A DNA stretch of 5,721 nucleotides from Defluviicoccus sp. (GTDB taxonomy: Bacteria > Pseudomonadota > Alphaproteobacteria > MPNO01). The notes under the pieces are model-generated. The model did no database searches. It was given only the letters and a program-made list of their open reading frames with translations, and had not been told where the DNA came from. The stretch lies in assembly GCA_028820945.1 (NCBI GenBank), contig JAPPHW010000078.1, positions 1 to 5,721 of the forward strand, written 5' to 3'. Each line of letters opens with the position of its first letter. Position 1 is the stretch's first letter. Shown one piece after another: positions 1-5,720 of this stretch. Position numbers and translations under genes: made by a program.

Positions 1-1
1 C

Positions 2-625
2 GGCGGCAATTTCTGCTCCGGCGGCGACGTGCACGACATCATCGGCCCGCTGGTCCGGATGGACACGCCCGAACTGCTCGACTTCACCCGCATGACCGGC
101 GACCTCGTGAAGGCGATGCGCGCCTGCCCGCAACCGATCGTCGCCGCGATCGACGGGATCTGCGCCGGCGCGGGCGCGGCCATCGCGATGCAATCCGACA
201 TGCGCTTCGGCACCGAGGACGCGAAGATCGCCTTCCTGTTCGTCCGGGTCGGTCTCGCGGGCTGCGACATGGGGGCGTGCAGCGTGCTGCCCCGCATAAT
301 CGGCCAGGGCCGCGCCGCCGAGCTGCTCTATTCGGGGCGCGGCATGAGCGGGCGGGAAGCGCTGGAATGGGGCTTCTTCAACCGCATCTGTCCGCCGGGC
401 GAATTGCTGGAGACGGCGCGGGCCGAAGCGAAACGTCTCGCCGACGGGCCGACCTTCGCGCACGCGATGACCAAGCAGATGCTGCACCGAGAATGGCCGA
501 TGGCGCTGGACGACGCGATAGACGCCGAGGCCGACGCCCAGGCGATCTGCATGCAGACCAAGGACTTCCGGCGCGCCTACGACGCCTTCGCCAAGAAGGA
601 ACGCCCGGTCTTCGAGGGCGATTGA
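2..625 (+). CDS. Enoyl-CoA hydratase/isomerase (crotonase) family protein, 5' partial
   Basis: This is the last 207 codons of a crotonase-fold gene; roughly 60 N-terminal residues lie left of the window. Crotonases act on cytosolic acyl-CoA thioesters through an oxyanion hole. Counting from the first visible codon, the two oxyanion-hole regions are visible: FCSGGD (residues 4-9) and [10 protein letters not shown] (54-63). The conserved VGLAG...LPRIIG segment follows at about 83-101. The two glutamates that do the chemistry in classical enoyl-CoA hydratase (rat Glu144 and Glu164) align without gaps to Ala60 and Phe80, so plain hydratase activity is doubtful. Asp89 lies close to the catalytic Asp position of dienoyl-CoA isomerases. 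Its stop codon overlaps the acyl-CoA dehydrogenase start by one base, implying translational coupling. The sequence resembles crotonases from 2-aminobenzoyl-CoA degradation clusters (recognition from memory). Family assignment is firm; the reaction is unknown. Confidence 0.93.
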   Translation, partial: GGNFCSGGDVHDIIGPLVRMDTPELLDFTRMTGDLVKAMRACPQPIVAAIDGICAGAGAAIAMQSDMRFGTEDAKIAFLFVRVGLAGCDMGACSVLPRIIGQGRAAELLYSGRGMSGREALEWGFFNRICPPGELLETARAEAKRLADGPTFAHAMTKQMLHREWPMALDDAIDAEADAQAICMQTKDFRRAYDAFAKKERPVFEGD

Positions 626-627
626 TG
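614..627 (+). promoter_or_regulatory. Shine-Dalgarno and TGATG start/stop overlap of the acyl-CoA dehydrogenase gene
   Basis: GAGGG at 614-618 inside the last crotonase codons is followed after six bases by ATG at 625-627. The crotonase TGA occupies 623-625. This one-base overlap fixes the downstream start and implies that the two proteins are made by coupled translation. Confidence 0.75.
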
Positions 628-1803
628 CCGGACCGCAGCTTCCTCGACTGGCCGTTCTTCGACGATTCGCATCGCGCGCTCGCGGATGAGGTCGAGGCGT
701 GGGCCGGGGACGTCGTCGCGCCGCTGGAGGACGAGGAGCCGCACGACGACGAAGCGCTCGATGCGCTCTGCCGCCGGCTCGTCGGGCTGCTCGCCGATGG
801 CGGATGGCTGCGCTATTGCGTGCCCGGATCGCACGGCGGCGCGACGGAAGAGCTCGACGTGAGGAGCCTCTGCCTTATCCGCGAAATCCTCGCGCGCCGT
901 TCCGGGCTCGCCGATTTCTGCTTCGTGATGCAGGGGCTCGGCACCGGCGCGATCTCGCTGTTCGGCACCGGGGAGATGAAGTCGCGCTACCTGCCGGGAA
1001 CGGCGTCGGGCGAGCGGATCGCGGCGTTCGCGTTGAGCGAGCCGTCCAGCGGTTCCGACGTCGCGGCGATGACGACGACGGCGACGGCGGACGGCGCGGA
1101 CTACGTGCTCGACGGCGAGAAGACGCTGATCTCGAACGCGGGCATCGCTTCGCAATACGTCGTGTTCGCGCGCACCGGCGAGGGCGAGGGCGCGAAGGGA
1201 TTGTCGGCCTTCGTGGTCGACGCCGATGCGCCGGGGCTCAGCGTGCCGGAGCGTTTTCCGGTCATCGCGCCGCACCCGCTGGGCACCGTCCGCTTGTCGA
1301 ACTGCCGGGTGCCGGCGACGCGGATGCTGGCCGGGCCCGGCGACGGGTTCAAGGTGGCGATGGCCTCGCTCGACGTGTTCCGCTCGACCGTCGGCGCCGC
1401 CGCGCTCGGCTTCGCCCGGCGCGCGCTCGACGAGACGCTGGCGCGCAGCCGGTCCCGGATCGCCTTCGGCAAGCCGATCGCGGAGACCCAGCTGATCCAG
1501 GAGAAGATCGCCGACATGGCGGTGAAGATCGACGCTGCCGCGCTGCTGGTCTACCGCTCGGCCTGGACCAAGGACCGTTTCCGGGGCCGGGTCACCCGCG
1601 AGGCGGCGATCGCGAAACTGTACGCGACGGAGGCCGCGCAGGAGGTGGTCGACCAGGCGGTCCAGGTGTTCGGCGGCCAGGGCGTGATCGTCGGCAACCC
1701 GGTCGAACGACTCTACCGGGAGATCCGCGCGCTCCGCATTTACGAGGGCACCAGCGAGATCCAGAAGCTGATCGTCGCCGGGCAGACCCTGTCGGGGAAT
1801 TGA
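625..1803 (+). CDS. Acyl-CoA dehydrogenase family flavoprotein
   Basis: A complete 392-residue acyl-CoA dehydrogenase of normal family length. It should use FAD to introduce an alpha,beta double bond into an acyl-CoA, passing electrons to an electron-transfer flavoprotein. Visible landmarks are the helical N-terminal domain, the signature [12 protein letters not shown] at residues 134-145 that opens the beta domain, FGKPI in the C-terminal helical domain, VFGGQG near residue 350, and [11 protein letters not shown] near the end. Glu374 in YEGT is at the usual catalytic-base position. The start at 625 is chosen because GAGGG lies six bases upstream (614-618), it gives a typical N-terminus, and it overlaps the crotonase stop as TGATG; the frame stays open further upstream only because it reads through the crotonase gene out of frame. 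Operon partnership with the crotonase suggests consecutive steps on one CoA ester. The substrate is not determined by sequence, though ligase context favours a ring-derived acyl-CoA. Confidence 0.95.
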   Translation: MPDRSFLDWPFFDDSHRALADEVEAWAGDVVAPLEDEEPHDDEALDALCRRLVGLLADGGWLRYCVPGSHGGATEELDVRSLCLIREILARRSGLADFCFVMQGLGTGAISLFGTGEMKSRYLPGTASGERIAAFALSEPSSGSDVAAMTTTATADGADYVLDGEKTLISNAGIASQYVVFARTGEGEGAKGLSAFVVDADAPGLSVPERFPVIAPHPLGTVRLSNCRVPATRMLAGPGDGFKVAMASLDVFRSTVGAAALGFARRALDETLARSRSRIAFGKPIAETQLIQEKIADMAVKIDAAALLVYRSAWTKDRFRGRVTREAAIAKLYATEAAQEVVDQAVQVFGGQGVIVGNPVERLYREIRALRIYEGTSEIQKLIVAGQTLSGN

Positions 1804-1826
1804 GGCGGGCGGAGAATTACGGGGGC

Positions 1827-2048
1827 TTATTCGGCGGCCGGCAGAGGAACGAACCGGCCGCGAAATTCGCCGCGCAGCTCCGAAACCTCCCGGGCGAGGT
1901 CGTCGACCTTGTTCTCCACCCGGTCCATGCGCGCATCCACCCGGCTCTCCAGCCGCGCGAACCGCTCAAACATGAGCATCGCGAACGTGCCGCCGGCGGC
2001 GAGCAAAGTGGCAAAGCCGCCCAGCATGGTGACGATTTCGGCGCTCAT
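1827..2048 (-). CDS. Small membrane-anchored coiled-coil protein (hypothetical)
   Basis: I do not recognise a named family. The 73-residue product has a hydrophobic, Gly/Ala-rich segment at about residues 5-27 that should form one membrane helix. A charged amphipathic stretch follows, with hydrophobic residues in heptad spacing (F30, L33, V37, V44, V48, L51, V55, L58, F62), indicating a coiled coil. Small TM-plus-coiled-coil proteins of this shape are common and usually uncharacterised. The gene starts nine bases after the stop of the AbrB-type gene on the same strand and has no good Shine-Dalgarno immediately upstream, so it is probably translated by coupling from that gene. It occupies the place where a toxin gene (PIN or MazF type) would be expected, but shows none of the acidic residues of a PIN domain. 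It converges with the acyl-CoA dehydrogenase gene across a 23-base gap. That it is a real gene is likely; its function is unknown. Confidence 0.72.
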   Translation of the reverse strand: MSAEIVTMLGGFATLLAAGGTFAMLMFERFARLESRVDARMDRVENKVDDLAREVSELRGEFRGRFVPLPAAE

Positions 2049-2057
2049 GCGGTGAAC

Positions 2058-2327
2058 TTAGGCCTTGTCCGCCTCGGTTGCAACCGTGGAGCGTAGACCG
2101 ACCCTGGCGTGTGCCTCCAGCGCATCCTCCAGGGACTCCTCGTCGCTGACGGTCGGATCGCCGGCGACATGGCGCAGGAGACCCTTGGCCGTGCCGGCGG
2201 TCTTCCGCACGATGGTGATCTGTCCGTCGGCGACGTAGCTGCGGTACTCATCGCCCGGCCCGATCCCGGCCTCCCGGCACTGGTCGGCGGGGAGGGTGAT
2301 CCGGCGCCTGGTGCTCACGCGCGGCAT
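2058..2327 (-). CDS. AbrB/MazE/SpoVT-type DNA-binding protein (antitoxin-like)
   Basis: An 89-residue protein whose first 42 residues match the swapped-hairpin AbrB fold: a basic strand (RRRITLPADQC, residues 7-17), the helix-turn GIGPGDEYR (21-29), and a final strand with GQITIVRK (35-42). Such proteins dimerise and bind DNA, either as antitoxins of VapBC or MazEF-type pairs that repress their own promoter, or as stand-alone regulators. The acidic tail after residue 50 (DEESLEDALEAH) is where antitoxins usually bind their toxin. ATG at 2327 is chosen because AAGGAG lies six bases upstream; an upstream in-frame ATG near the promoter would add about 30 poorly structured residues. The only same-strand partner is the 73-residue membrane protein nine bases downstream; no PIN or MazF toxin is present. 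It is divergent from the CoA ligase gene and could regulate the shared region. Fold confidence is high; its role is inferred. Confidence 0.88.
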   Translation of the reverse strand: MPRVSTRRRITLPADQCREAGIGPGDEYRSYVADGQITIVRKTAGTAKGLLRHVAGDPTVSDEESLEDALEAHARVGLRSTVATEADKA

Positions 2328-2333
2328 GGGATG

Positions 2334-2339
2334 CTCCTT
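2334..2339 (-). promoter_or_regulatory. Shine-Dalgarno of the AbrB-type gene
   Basis: The minus strand reads AAGGAG six bases before the ATG at 2327. It is the strongest ribosome binding site in this part of the window and decides the start, against the longer open frame that continues upstream. Confidence 0.75.
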
Positions 2340-2381
2340 CTCGGGACTGCGATCCGGGACGGTAACGCCGCTCCCTCGTTC

Positions 2382-2396
2382 CGGCACGGCTTGCCG
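2382..2396. promoter_or_regulatory. Short dyad CGGCA-N5-TGCCG, possible operator
   Basis: Perfect five-base arms around a five-base spacer overlap the candidate -35 of the ligase promoter. The position suits a repressor site. However, such short GC-rich dyads arise readily by chance at this base composition. Confidence 0.25.
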
Positions 2397-2420
2397 CCTT
2401 TTCACTTCGGGCGTCATATT
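2391..2420 (+). promoter_or_regulatory. Candidate sigma70-like promoter for the CoA ligase gene
   Basis: TTGCCG at 2391-2396 and CATATT at 2415-2420 are separated by 18 bases and lie about 50 bases before the ligase ATG. This sits in the most AT-rich part of the intergenic region. The match to consensus is moderate and was judged by eye only. Confidence 0.4.
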
Positions 2421-2446
2421 GTAGTCCGCTATGCAGCGGCGGAGAA
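2418..2446 (-). promoter_or_regulatory. Candidate sigma70-like promoter for the AbrB/membrane-protein unit
   Basis: On the minus strand TACAAT (2423-2418), five of six bases of the -10 consensus, is preceded at 17 bases by TTCTCC (2446-2441), a weak -35. It would start transcription roughly 80 bases before the AbrB-type ATG. Its -10 overlaps the -10 of the candidate plus-strand promoter, so the two could not easily be occupied at once. Confidence 0.4.
2426..2439. promoter_or_regulatory. Short dyad CCGCT-N4-AGCGG, possible operator
   Basis: Perfect five-base arms around ATGC lie inside the spacer of the candidate minus-strand promoter and just downstream of the plus-strand -10. A bound protein here could affect both genes. 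It is a candidate autoregulatory site for the AbrB-type protein, by position only. Confidence 0.3.
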
Positions 2447-2468
2447 ACGGGGACAATGGAAGCAACCC

Positions 2469-4142
2469 ATGTCTGAGCCGGGCGGTCCGAGCGCCCATGT
2501 CGACCGGTTCGCGGCGGAGAACCTGCCGCCCCGGGAGCTCTGGCCGGAATTCGACTACGATAGCCTGCCGGAGCTCCGCGCCTACCCGTCCCGCATGAAT
2601 TGCGGCGCGATCCTGCTCGACGATACCGCCGCCGCCGGCCACCGCGACCGTCCGGTCCTCCATCTCGGCGACACGACCTGGACCTACGGCGCGCTGCGGG
2701 ACCTGTCGGAACGGATCGCGCGCGTTCTGGTCGAGGATTGCGGGCTGGTGCCGGGCAATCGCGTGCTGCTGCGCTCGGCCAACACGCCGATGCTGGTCGC
2801 CTGCTGGTTCGCGGTGCTCAAGGCGGGCGGCATCTGCGTGACCACGATGCAGCTTCTGCGCGCGCGAGAGCTGGTCCACATCGTCGAAAAGGCGCGGATA
2901 AGCCACGCGCTCTGCGACCTCTCCCTGATCGCGGAAATGGAAGAGGCGCGCGACCGCACCGGCGGGCTCCTCAAGCATCTGCTGACCTTCACGCCGCTCG
3001 GCGACCGGCCGGACAGCGCCTCGCTCGACAGGGCGGCCGCCGAAAAGCCGTCCGGATTCCGGAACTGCGACACCGCGGCGGACGACATGGCGCTGATCGC
3101 CTTCACCTCGGGGACGACGGGCAATCCGAAGGCGACGATGCATTTCCACCGCGACGTGATCGCGATGTGCGACTGCTTTCCGCGCTATTTCGACATGTCG
3201 GCGCCGGAGGACGTGTTCGCGGGCACGCCGCCGCTCGCCTTCACCTTCGGGCTCGGCGGGCTGACGACCTTTCCGATGCGGTTCGGCGCCTCGACGCGCT
3301 TCTTCCCGGGCCCCGTCGCGCCGGAAGAGATGGTCGAGGCGGTGGAACGCTACCGGATCACGAGCCTCTACACCGCGCCGACGGCCTACCGGGTCATGGC
3401 GGACATCGCGGGCCGGCACGATCTCTCGAGCCTCGCCAAATGCGTCTCCGCCGGCGAGACCCTGCCGAAGGCGACGTGGGAGGCGTTCCATGCCGCCACC
3501 GGCATCCCGATCGTCGACGGGCTCGGCTCTACGGAAATGCTGCACATCTTCGTCGCCGCCCGGCGGGAAGAGATGCGCGCGGGCTACACCGGGCGTGCGA
3601 TACCGGGCTACCGGGCGCGGGTCGTCGACGAGGCGGGCGACGACCTGCCGCCCGGAGAGCCCGGCCTGCTCGCGGTGCGCGGTCCCACCGGCTGCCGCTA
3701 TCTCGACGATATCGAGCGCCAGCAGGTCTATGTCCGGAAGGGGTGGAACTATCCGGGCGACGTCTACGCGATGGAGGAGGACGGGTATTTCCGCTACGTC
3801 GCGCGCGCCGACGACATGATCATCTCGTCCGGCTACAACATCTCGGGGCCGGAGGTGGAGGCGGCGCTGCTCGACCACCCGGCCGTCGCCGAATGCGCGG
3901 TGATCGGCAAGCCGGACCCCGCGCGCACCAACATCGTCAAGGCGTTCGTCGTGCTGCGCGAAGGCGCGGAGGCCGGCGCGGAAACCGTCCAGCGCCTGCA
4001 GGATTTCGTGAAGGCGGAGATCGCGCCCTACAAGTACCCGCGCGAGATCGAGTTCGTCCCCGGCCTGCCCAAGACCGAAACCGGCAAGATGCAGCGCTTC
4101 CGCCTGCGCGAGCAGGAGAAGGAAGGACCCGTCGGAAGATAG
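2469..4142 (+). CDS. AMP-forming aryl-CoA ligase, 2-aminobenzoate/benzoate-CoA ligase-like
   Basis: A complete 557-residue member of the ANL (acyl-CoA synthetase) superfamily. It should activate a carboxylic acid with ATP to an acyl-adenylate, then transfer it to CoA in the cytosol. Core motifs are present: P-loop FTSGTTGNPK (residues 212-221), GLGSTEM (351-357), NYPGD with Asp431, the hinge region RADDMIISSGYN (446-457), and PKTETGK with the adenylation lysine at 540. The last motif also fits PX4GK, the known site for lysine-acetylation control in this family. The N-terminal SAHVDRFAAENLPP and the phrases ACWFAVLKAGG and PPLAFTFGLGGL strongly recall 2-aminobenzoate-CoA ligases of the abm type (recognition from memory), so anthranilate is the favoured substrate; benzoate or another aryl acid is possible. 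ATG at 2469 is chosen because GGAA precedes it by seven bases and homology begins immediately; the frame open back to 2109 crosses the AbrB-type gene. Confidence 0.93.
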   Translation: MSEPGGPSAHVDRFAAENLPPRELWPEFDYDSLPELRAYPSRMNCGAILLDDTAAAGHRDRPVLHLGDTTWTYGALRDLSERIARVLVEDCGLVPGNRVLLRSANTPMLVACWFAVLKAGGICVTTMQLLRARELVHIVEKARISHALCDLSLIAEMEEARDRTGGLLKHLLTFTPLGDRPDSASLDRAAAEKPSGFRNCDTAADDMALIAFTSGTTGNPKATMHFHRDVIAMCDCFPRYFDMSAPEDVFAGTPPLAFTFGLGGLTTFPMRFGASTRFFPGPVAPEEMVEAVERYRITSLYTAPTAYRVMADIAGRHDLSSLAKCVSAGETLPKATWEAFHAATGIPIVDGLGSTEMLHIFVAARREEMRAGYTGRAIPGYRARVVDEAGDDLPPGEPGLLAVRGPTGCRYLDDIERQQVYVRKGWNYPGDVYAMEEDGYFRYVARADDMIISSGYNISGPEVEAALLDHPAVAECAVIGKPDPARTNIVKAFVVLREGAEAGAETVQRLQDFVKAEIAPYKYPREIEFVPGLPKTETGKMQRFRLREQEKEGPVGR

Positions 4143-4159
4143 GCGCGGGGGATTTCGAT

Positions 4160-4178
4160 GGACCGGCGAAAACGGTCC
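4160..4178 (+). terminator. Hairpin downstream of the CoA ligase gene, possible weak terminator
   Basis: GGACCG at 4160-4165 and CGGTCC at 4173-4178 form a six-base-pair GC-rich stem with the loop GCGAAAA, 17 bases after the ligase stop. It is followed only by GTTCT rather than a real T-run, so termination would be weak. It could instead be an operator or a processing hairpin before the next gene. Confidence 0.4.
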
Positions 4179-4215
4179 GTTCTAGGATGACGGGAATTTC
4201 GTCGCCCGCTGCCGT

Positions 4216-4222
4216 GGGAGGG
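4216..4222 (+). promoter_or_regulatory. Shine-Dalgarno of the exported-protein gene
   Basis: GGGAGGG lies five bases before the ATG at 4228. It is a strong, well-spaced site that fixes this start, which also gives a clean signal peptide. Confidence 0.7.
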
Positions 4223-4227
4223 AACCG

Positions 4228-5028
4228 ATGAAAACTCGCGCGCTCCGCCGGACCCTGGCGGCCGCCCTGCTCGCATCGCCCGCCGTCTTCGCCGCGTCCG
4301 GCGCCGGGGCCGCGCCGCAGGTGCTGGCCCTGTTCTCCACCGACCGGCCGGTCGCGCTCGCCTGCGATGGCGGGACATGCCGCGCCGAAATGCCGACTCT
4401 CTGTCTACAGCCCGGCCGGCGCGTGCCGCAGCCGGGCCGCGGATATCGTCTCGCCGAGGGACAGGAGATCGCCCTGGTGGGGCACCGCCGCGACGGCACG
4501 GAAATGTCGATTCCGCTCACGCATGAGGTGACCGTGACGGCCGCGCGTACGCATGTGTCGGTCGAAATGTCGATTCCGCGCGCGCTGATCGACATACACG
4601 GCTTCGAAGCGGCAGGAATCGACATCCGCGAGGTCGTCTCTGCCGTCCCCGTCGCCGACCCGGACGATCTGCGCCCCCAGACGACGGGCGAGATCGCATG
4701 GGCGACCGGCGAGGCCCGGCGGCTTGCGAACGCCATGGTCGACCGCGAGCCGGACCGGATGCCGGCGGTGCGGCTGATGACCCGGATGTCGAACGCGCTG
4801 CCGGCCGGGGACGCCGATGCGCTGTGGGCGTCGATGGTCGCGGATGCGAAGCGCGACGGCGTGTCGGATGCCGCGATCGGCTTCGCGCGGTTCACCTACG
4901 ACCTCTGCAAGTTCAAGACCGCGAACCGGATCGTCGCGACGGTCGGGCAGTGCCTCCGGGGCTTGAGCGGCGATTCGATGGAGTACCTGAACGAGGACCT
5001 CGAAAAGGCGCTCGGCTCGGGCAGCTAG
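4228..5028 (+). CDS. Exported protein of unknown function with signal peptide
   Basis: I do not recognise a family for this 266-residue protein. Residues 1-28 look like a signal peptide: a basic start (K2, R4, R7, R8), an Ala/Leu-rich core, and AGA before a likely cleavage after residue 28. The RR pair lacks a full twin-arginine consensus, so Sec export to the periplasm is favoured. The mature protein has five cysteines (C46, C51, C59, C227, C242), which could form disulfides. Residues 30-120 alternate like beta strands and contain a repeated EMSIP at 92-96 and 113-117. From about residue 145 the sequence looks mostly helical and may be a second domain. It follows the ligase on the same strand after 85 bases with a hairpin between, so co-transcription is possible but unproven. 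Its stop interlocks with that of the convergent Fe-S gene. No transport or enzymatic motif is evident. Confidence 0.82.
   Translation: MKTRALRRTLAAALLASPAVFAASGAGAAPQVLALFSTDRPVALACDGGTCRAEMPTLCLQPGRRVPQPGRGYRLAEGQEIALVGHRRDGTEMSIPLTHEVTVTAARTHVSVEMSIPRALIDIHGFEAAGIDIREVVSAVPVADPDDLRPQTTGEIAWATGEARRLANAMVDREPDRMPAVRLMTRMSNALPAGDADALWASMVADAKRDGVSDAAIGFARFTYDLCKFKTANRIVATVGQCLRGLSGDSMEYLNEDLEKALGSGS
4501..4579 (+). repeat. 16-base exact direct repeat within the exported-protein gene
   Basis: GAAATGTCGATTCCGC occurs at 4501-4516 and again at 4564-4579. The copies are 63 bases apart, that is exactly 21 codons, in the same reading frame, and both encode EMSIP. The coordinates span both copies and the unrelated-looking spacer. 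Confidence 0.85.
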
Positions 5029-5720
5029 GAACGACCCAGCGGCAGCGGCTGTTCGGACAGCATCGCGCCGACCACGACCTCGCGCACGCGCTCCGCATCG
5101 AGCCCGTACTCGGCGATCATGTCGGCCGAATCGGCGAGGATCGTGTCCGCGTCCTGCATGATCTTGAGCCGCTTGAAGAGGTCCGGGCGGGCCAGCCCCA
5201 TGCTCTCGCCGACGAGCTCCATGAAGTTGACCACCTCGAACGGCCAGTCGCGCTCGTGGCTGCAGAGCTCGCGGTGGCAGGCGTGGTAGATCCCGGCCAG
5301 CGCGTCGACCCCCGCGGCCTCCGCCGCCGCCAGCTGTTCGGCGTGCACGTCCCGCTTGTAGTCGGGCAGCGCCGAGAGCGTGTTGCACATATAGCCGACG
5401 CGCGGCTGCGCGAGATCGACGAAGTCGAGCCCCGGGATCGCGCGGAGAATCGTCTCGGCCGCCTCGGCGATGCCGGCGACGCCCGGGTGCTCGTGCAGCC
5501 CGACCCGTTTCTCCACCCGCCGCGTCATCAGGGGGCGCAGATCGTCGAGCCGGCTTTCCAGCCAGATCACGAAGGGGGTGAGGTCGAAGGGCGAATCGCC
5601 CGCGCCTTCATGCGTCTCCAGCGCGGCTTCGCTGAGATGGACCTGACAGCTGGGGCACCAGGACAACACCTCGTCGACGCCGGATTCCGCGAAGCGGTCG
5701 ATGGTCCGCCCCGACAGGTC
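5025..5720 (-). CDS. HdrB-like (Fe-S)-binding CCG-domain protein, N-terminus beyond window
   Basis: The visible 231 residues are the C-terminal part of a cysteine-rich CCG (DUF224/heterodisulfide-reductase B-like) protein; the gene continues past the right edge. Proteins of this type use paired CCG motifs to hold iron-sulfur clusters and pass electrons in the cytosol, for example in HdrB, GlpC and GlcF. Counting from the first visible codon, VLSWCPSCQVHL (C22, C25) is the CxxC that closes the first CCG motif. The second motif is altered: the usual HDPC is HEHPG (residues 76-80), the usual CCG is MCN (C112), and the usual CPFC is ACHRELC (C148, C153). A helical tail of about 65 residues follows. 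A GTG at 5669 is not taken as the start because conserved domain sequence continues upstream of it. It is convergent with the exported-protein gene. Fold assignment is fairly confident; partner and electron acceptor are unknown. Confidence 0.78.
   Translation of the reverse strand, partial: DLSGRTIDRFAESGVDEVLSWCPSCQVHLSEAALETHEGAGDSPFDLTPFVIWLESRLDDLRPLMTRRVEKRVGLHEHPGVAGIAEAAETILRAIPGLDFVDLAQPRVGYMCNTLSALPDYKRDVHAEQLAAAEAAGVDALAGIYHACHRELCSHERDWPFEVVNFMELVGESMGLARPDLFKRLKIMQDADTILADSADMIAEYGLDAERVREVVVGAMLSEQPLPLGRS

Noticed and set aside
277..624. Upstream extension of the acyl-CoA dehydrogenase frame
   Set aside because: It lies out of frame inside the crotonase gene and is Arg/Ala-rich shadow sequence; the coupled ATG at 625 gives the normal family N-terminus.
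577..1275. Long minus-strand open frame opposite the acyl-CoA dehydrogenase
   Set aside because: Arg-rich, low-complexity translation typical of antisense frames in GC-rich genes; no ribosome site or domain.
1804..1826. Terminator between the acyl-CoA dehydrogenase and the small membrane protein gene
   Set aside because: The 23-base gap has no inverted repeat or T-run.
2328..2417. Alternative longer start of the AbrB-type protein at an upstream ATG (MTPEVKRR...)
   Set aside because: The added residues overlap the candidate promoter, lie outside the AbrB fold, and lack a ribosome site as good as AAGGAG before the chosen ATG.
2109..2468. N-terminal extension of the ligase frame back to an ATG at 2109
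   Set aside because: The extra 120 residues are antisense to the AbrB-type gene and show no family similarity. A ribosome site and the conserved N-terminus support ATG at 2469.
2058..3878. A 606-codon minus-strand open frame running antisense through the CoA ligase gene
   Set aside because: Only its last 89 codons, after the AAGGAG site, encode a recognisable protein. The rest is Arg/Val/Asp-rich antisense shadow of a clear ligase gene in high-GC DNA.
4405..5388. Long minus-strand open frame opposite the exported protein and Fe-S gene
   Set aside because: Arg/Gly-rich translation overlapping two better-supported genes, in a different frame from the recognisable CCG protein.
5667..5669. GTG as the start of the Fe-S protein
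   Set aside because: The frame stays open to the window edge and the preceding 17 residues continue the expected helix before the CxxC motif, so the gene is truncated by the window rather than starting here.
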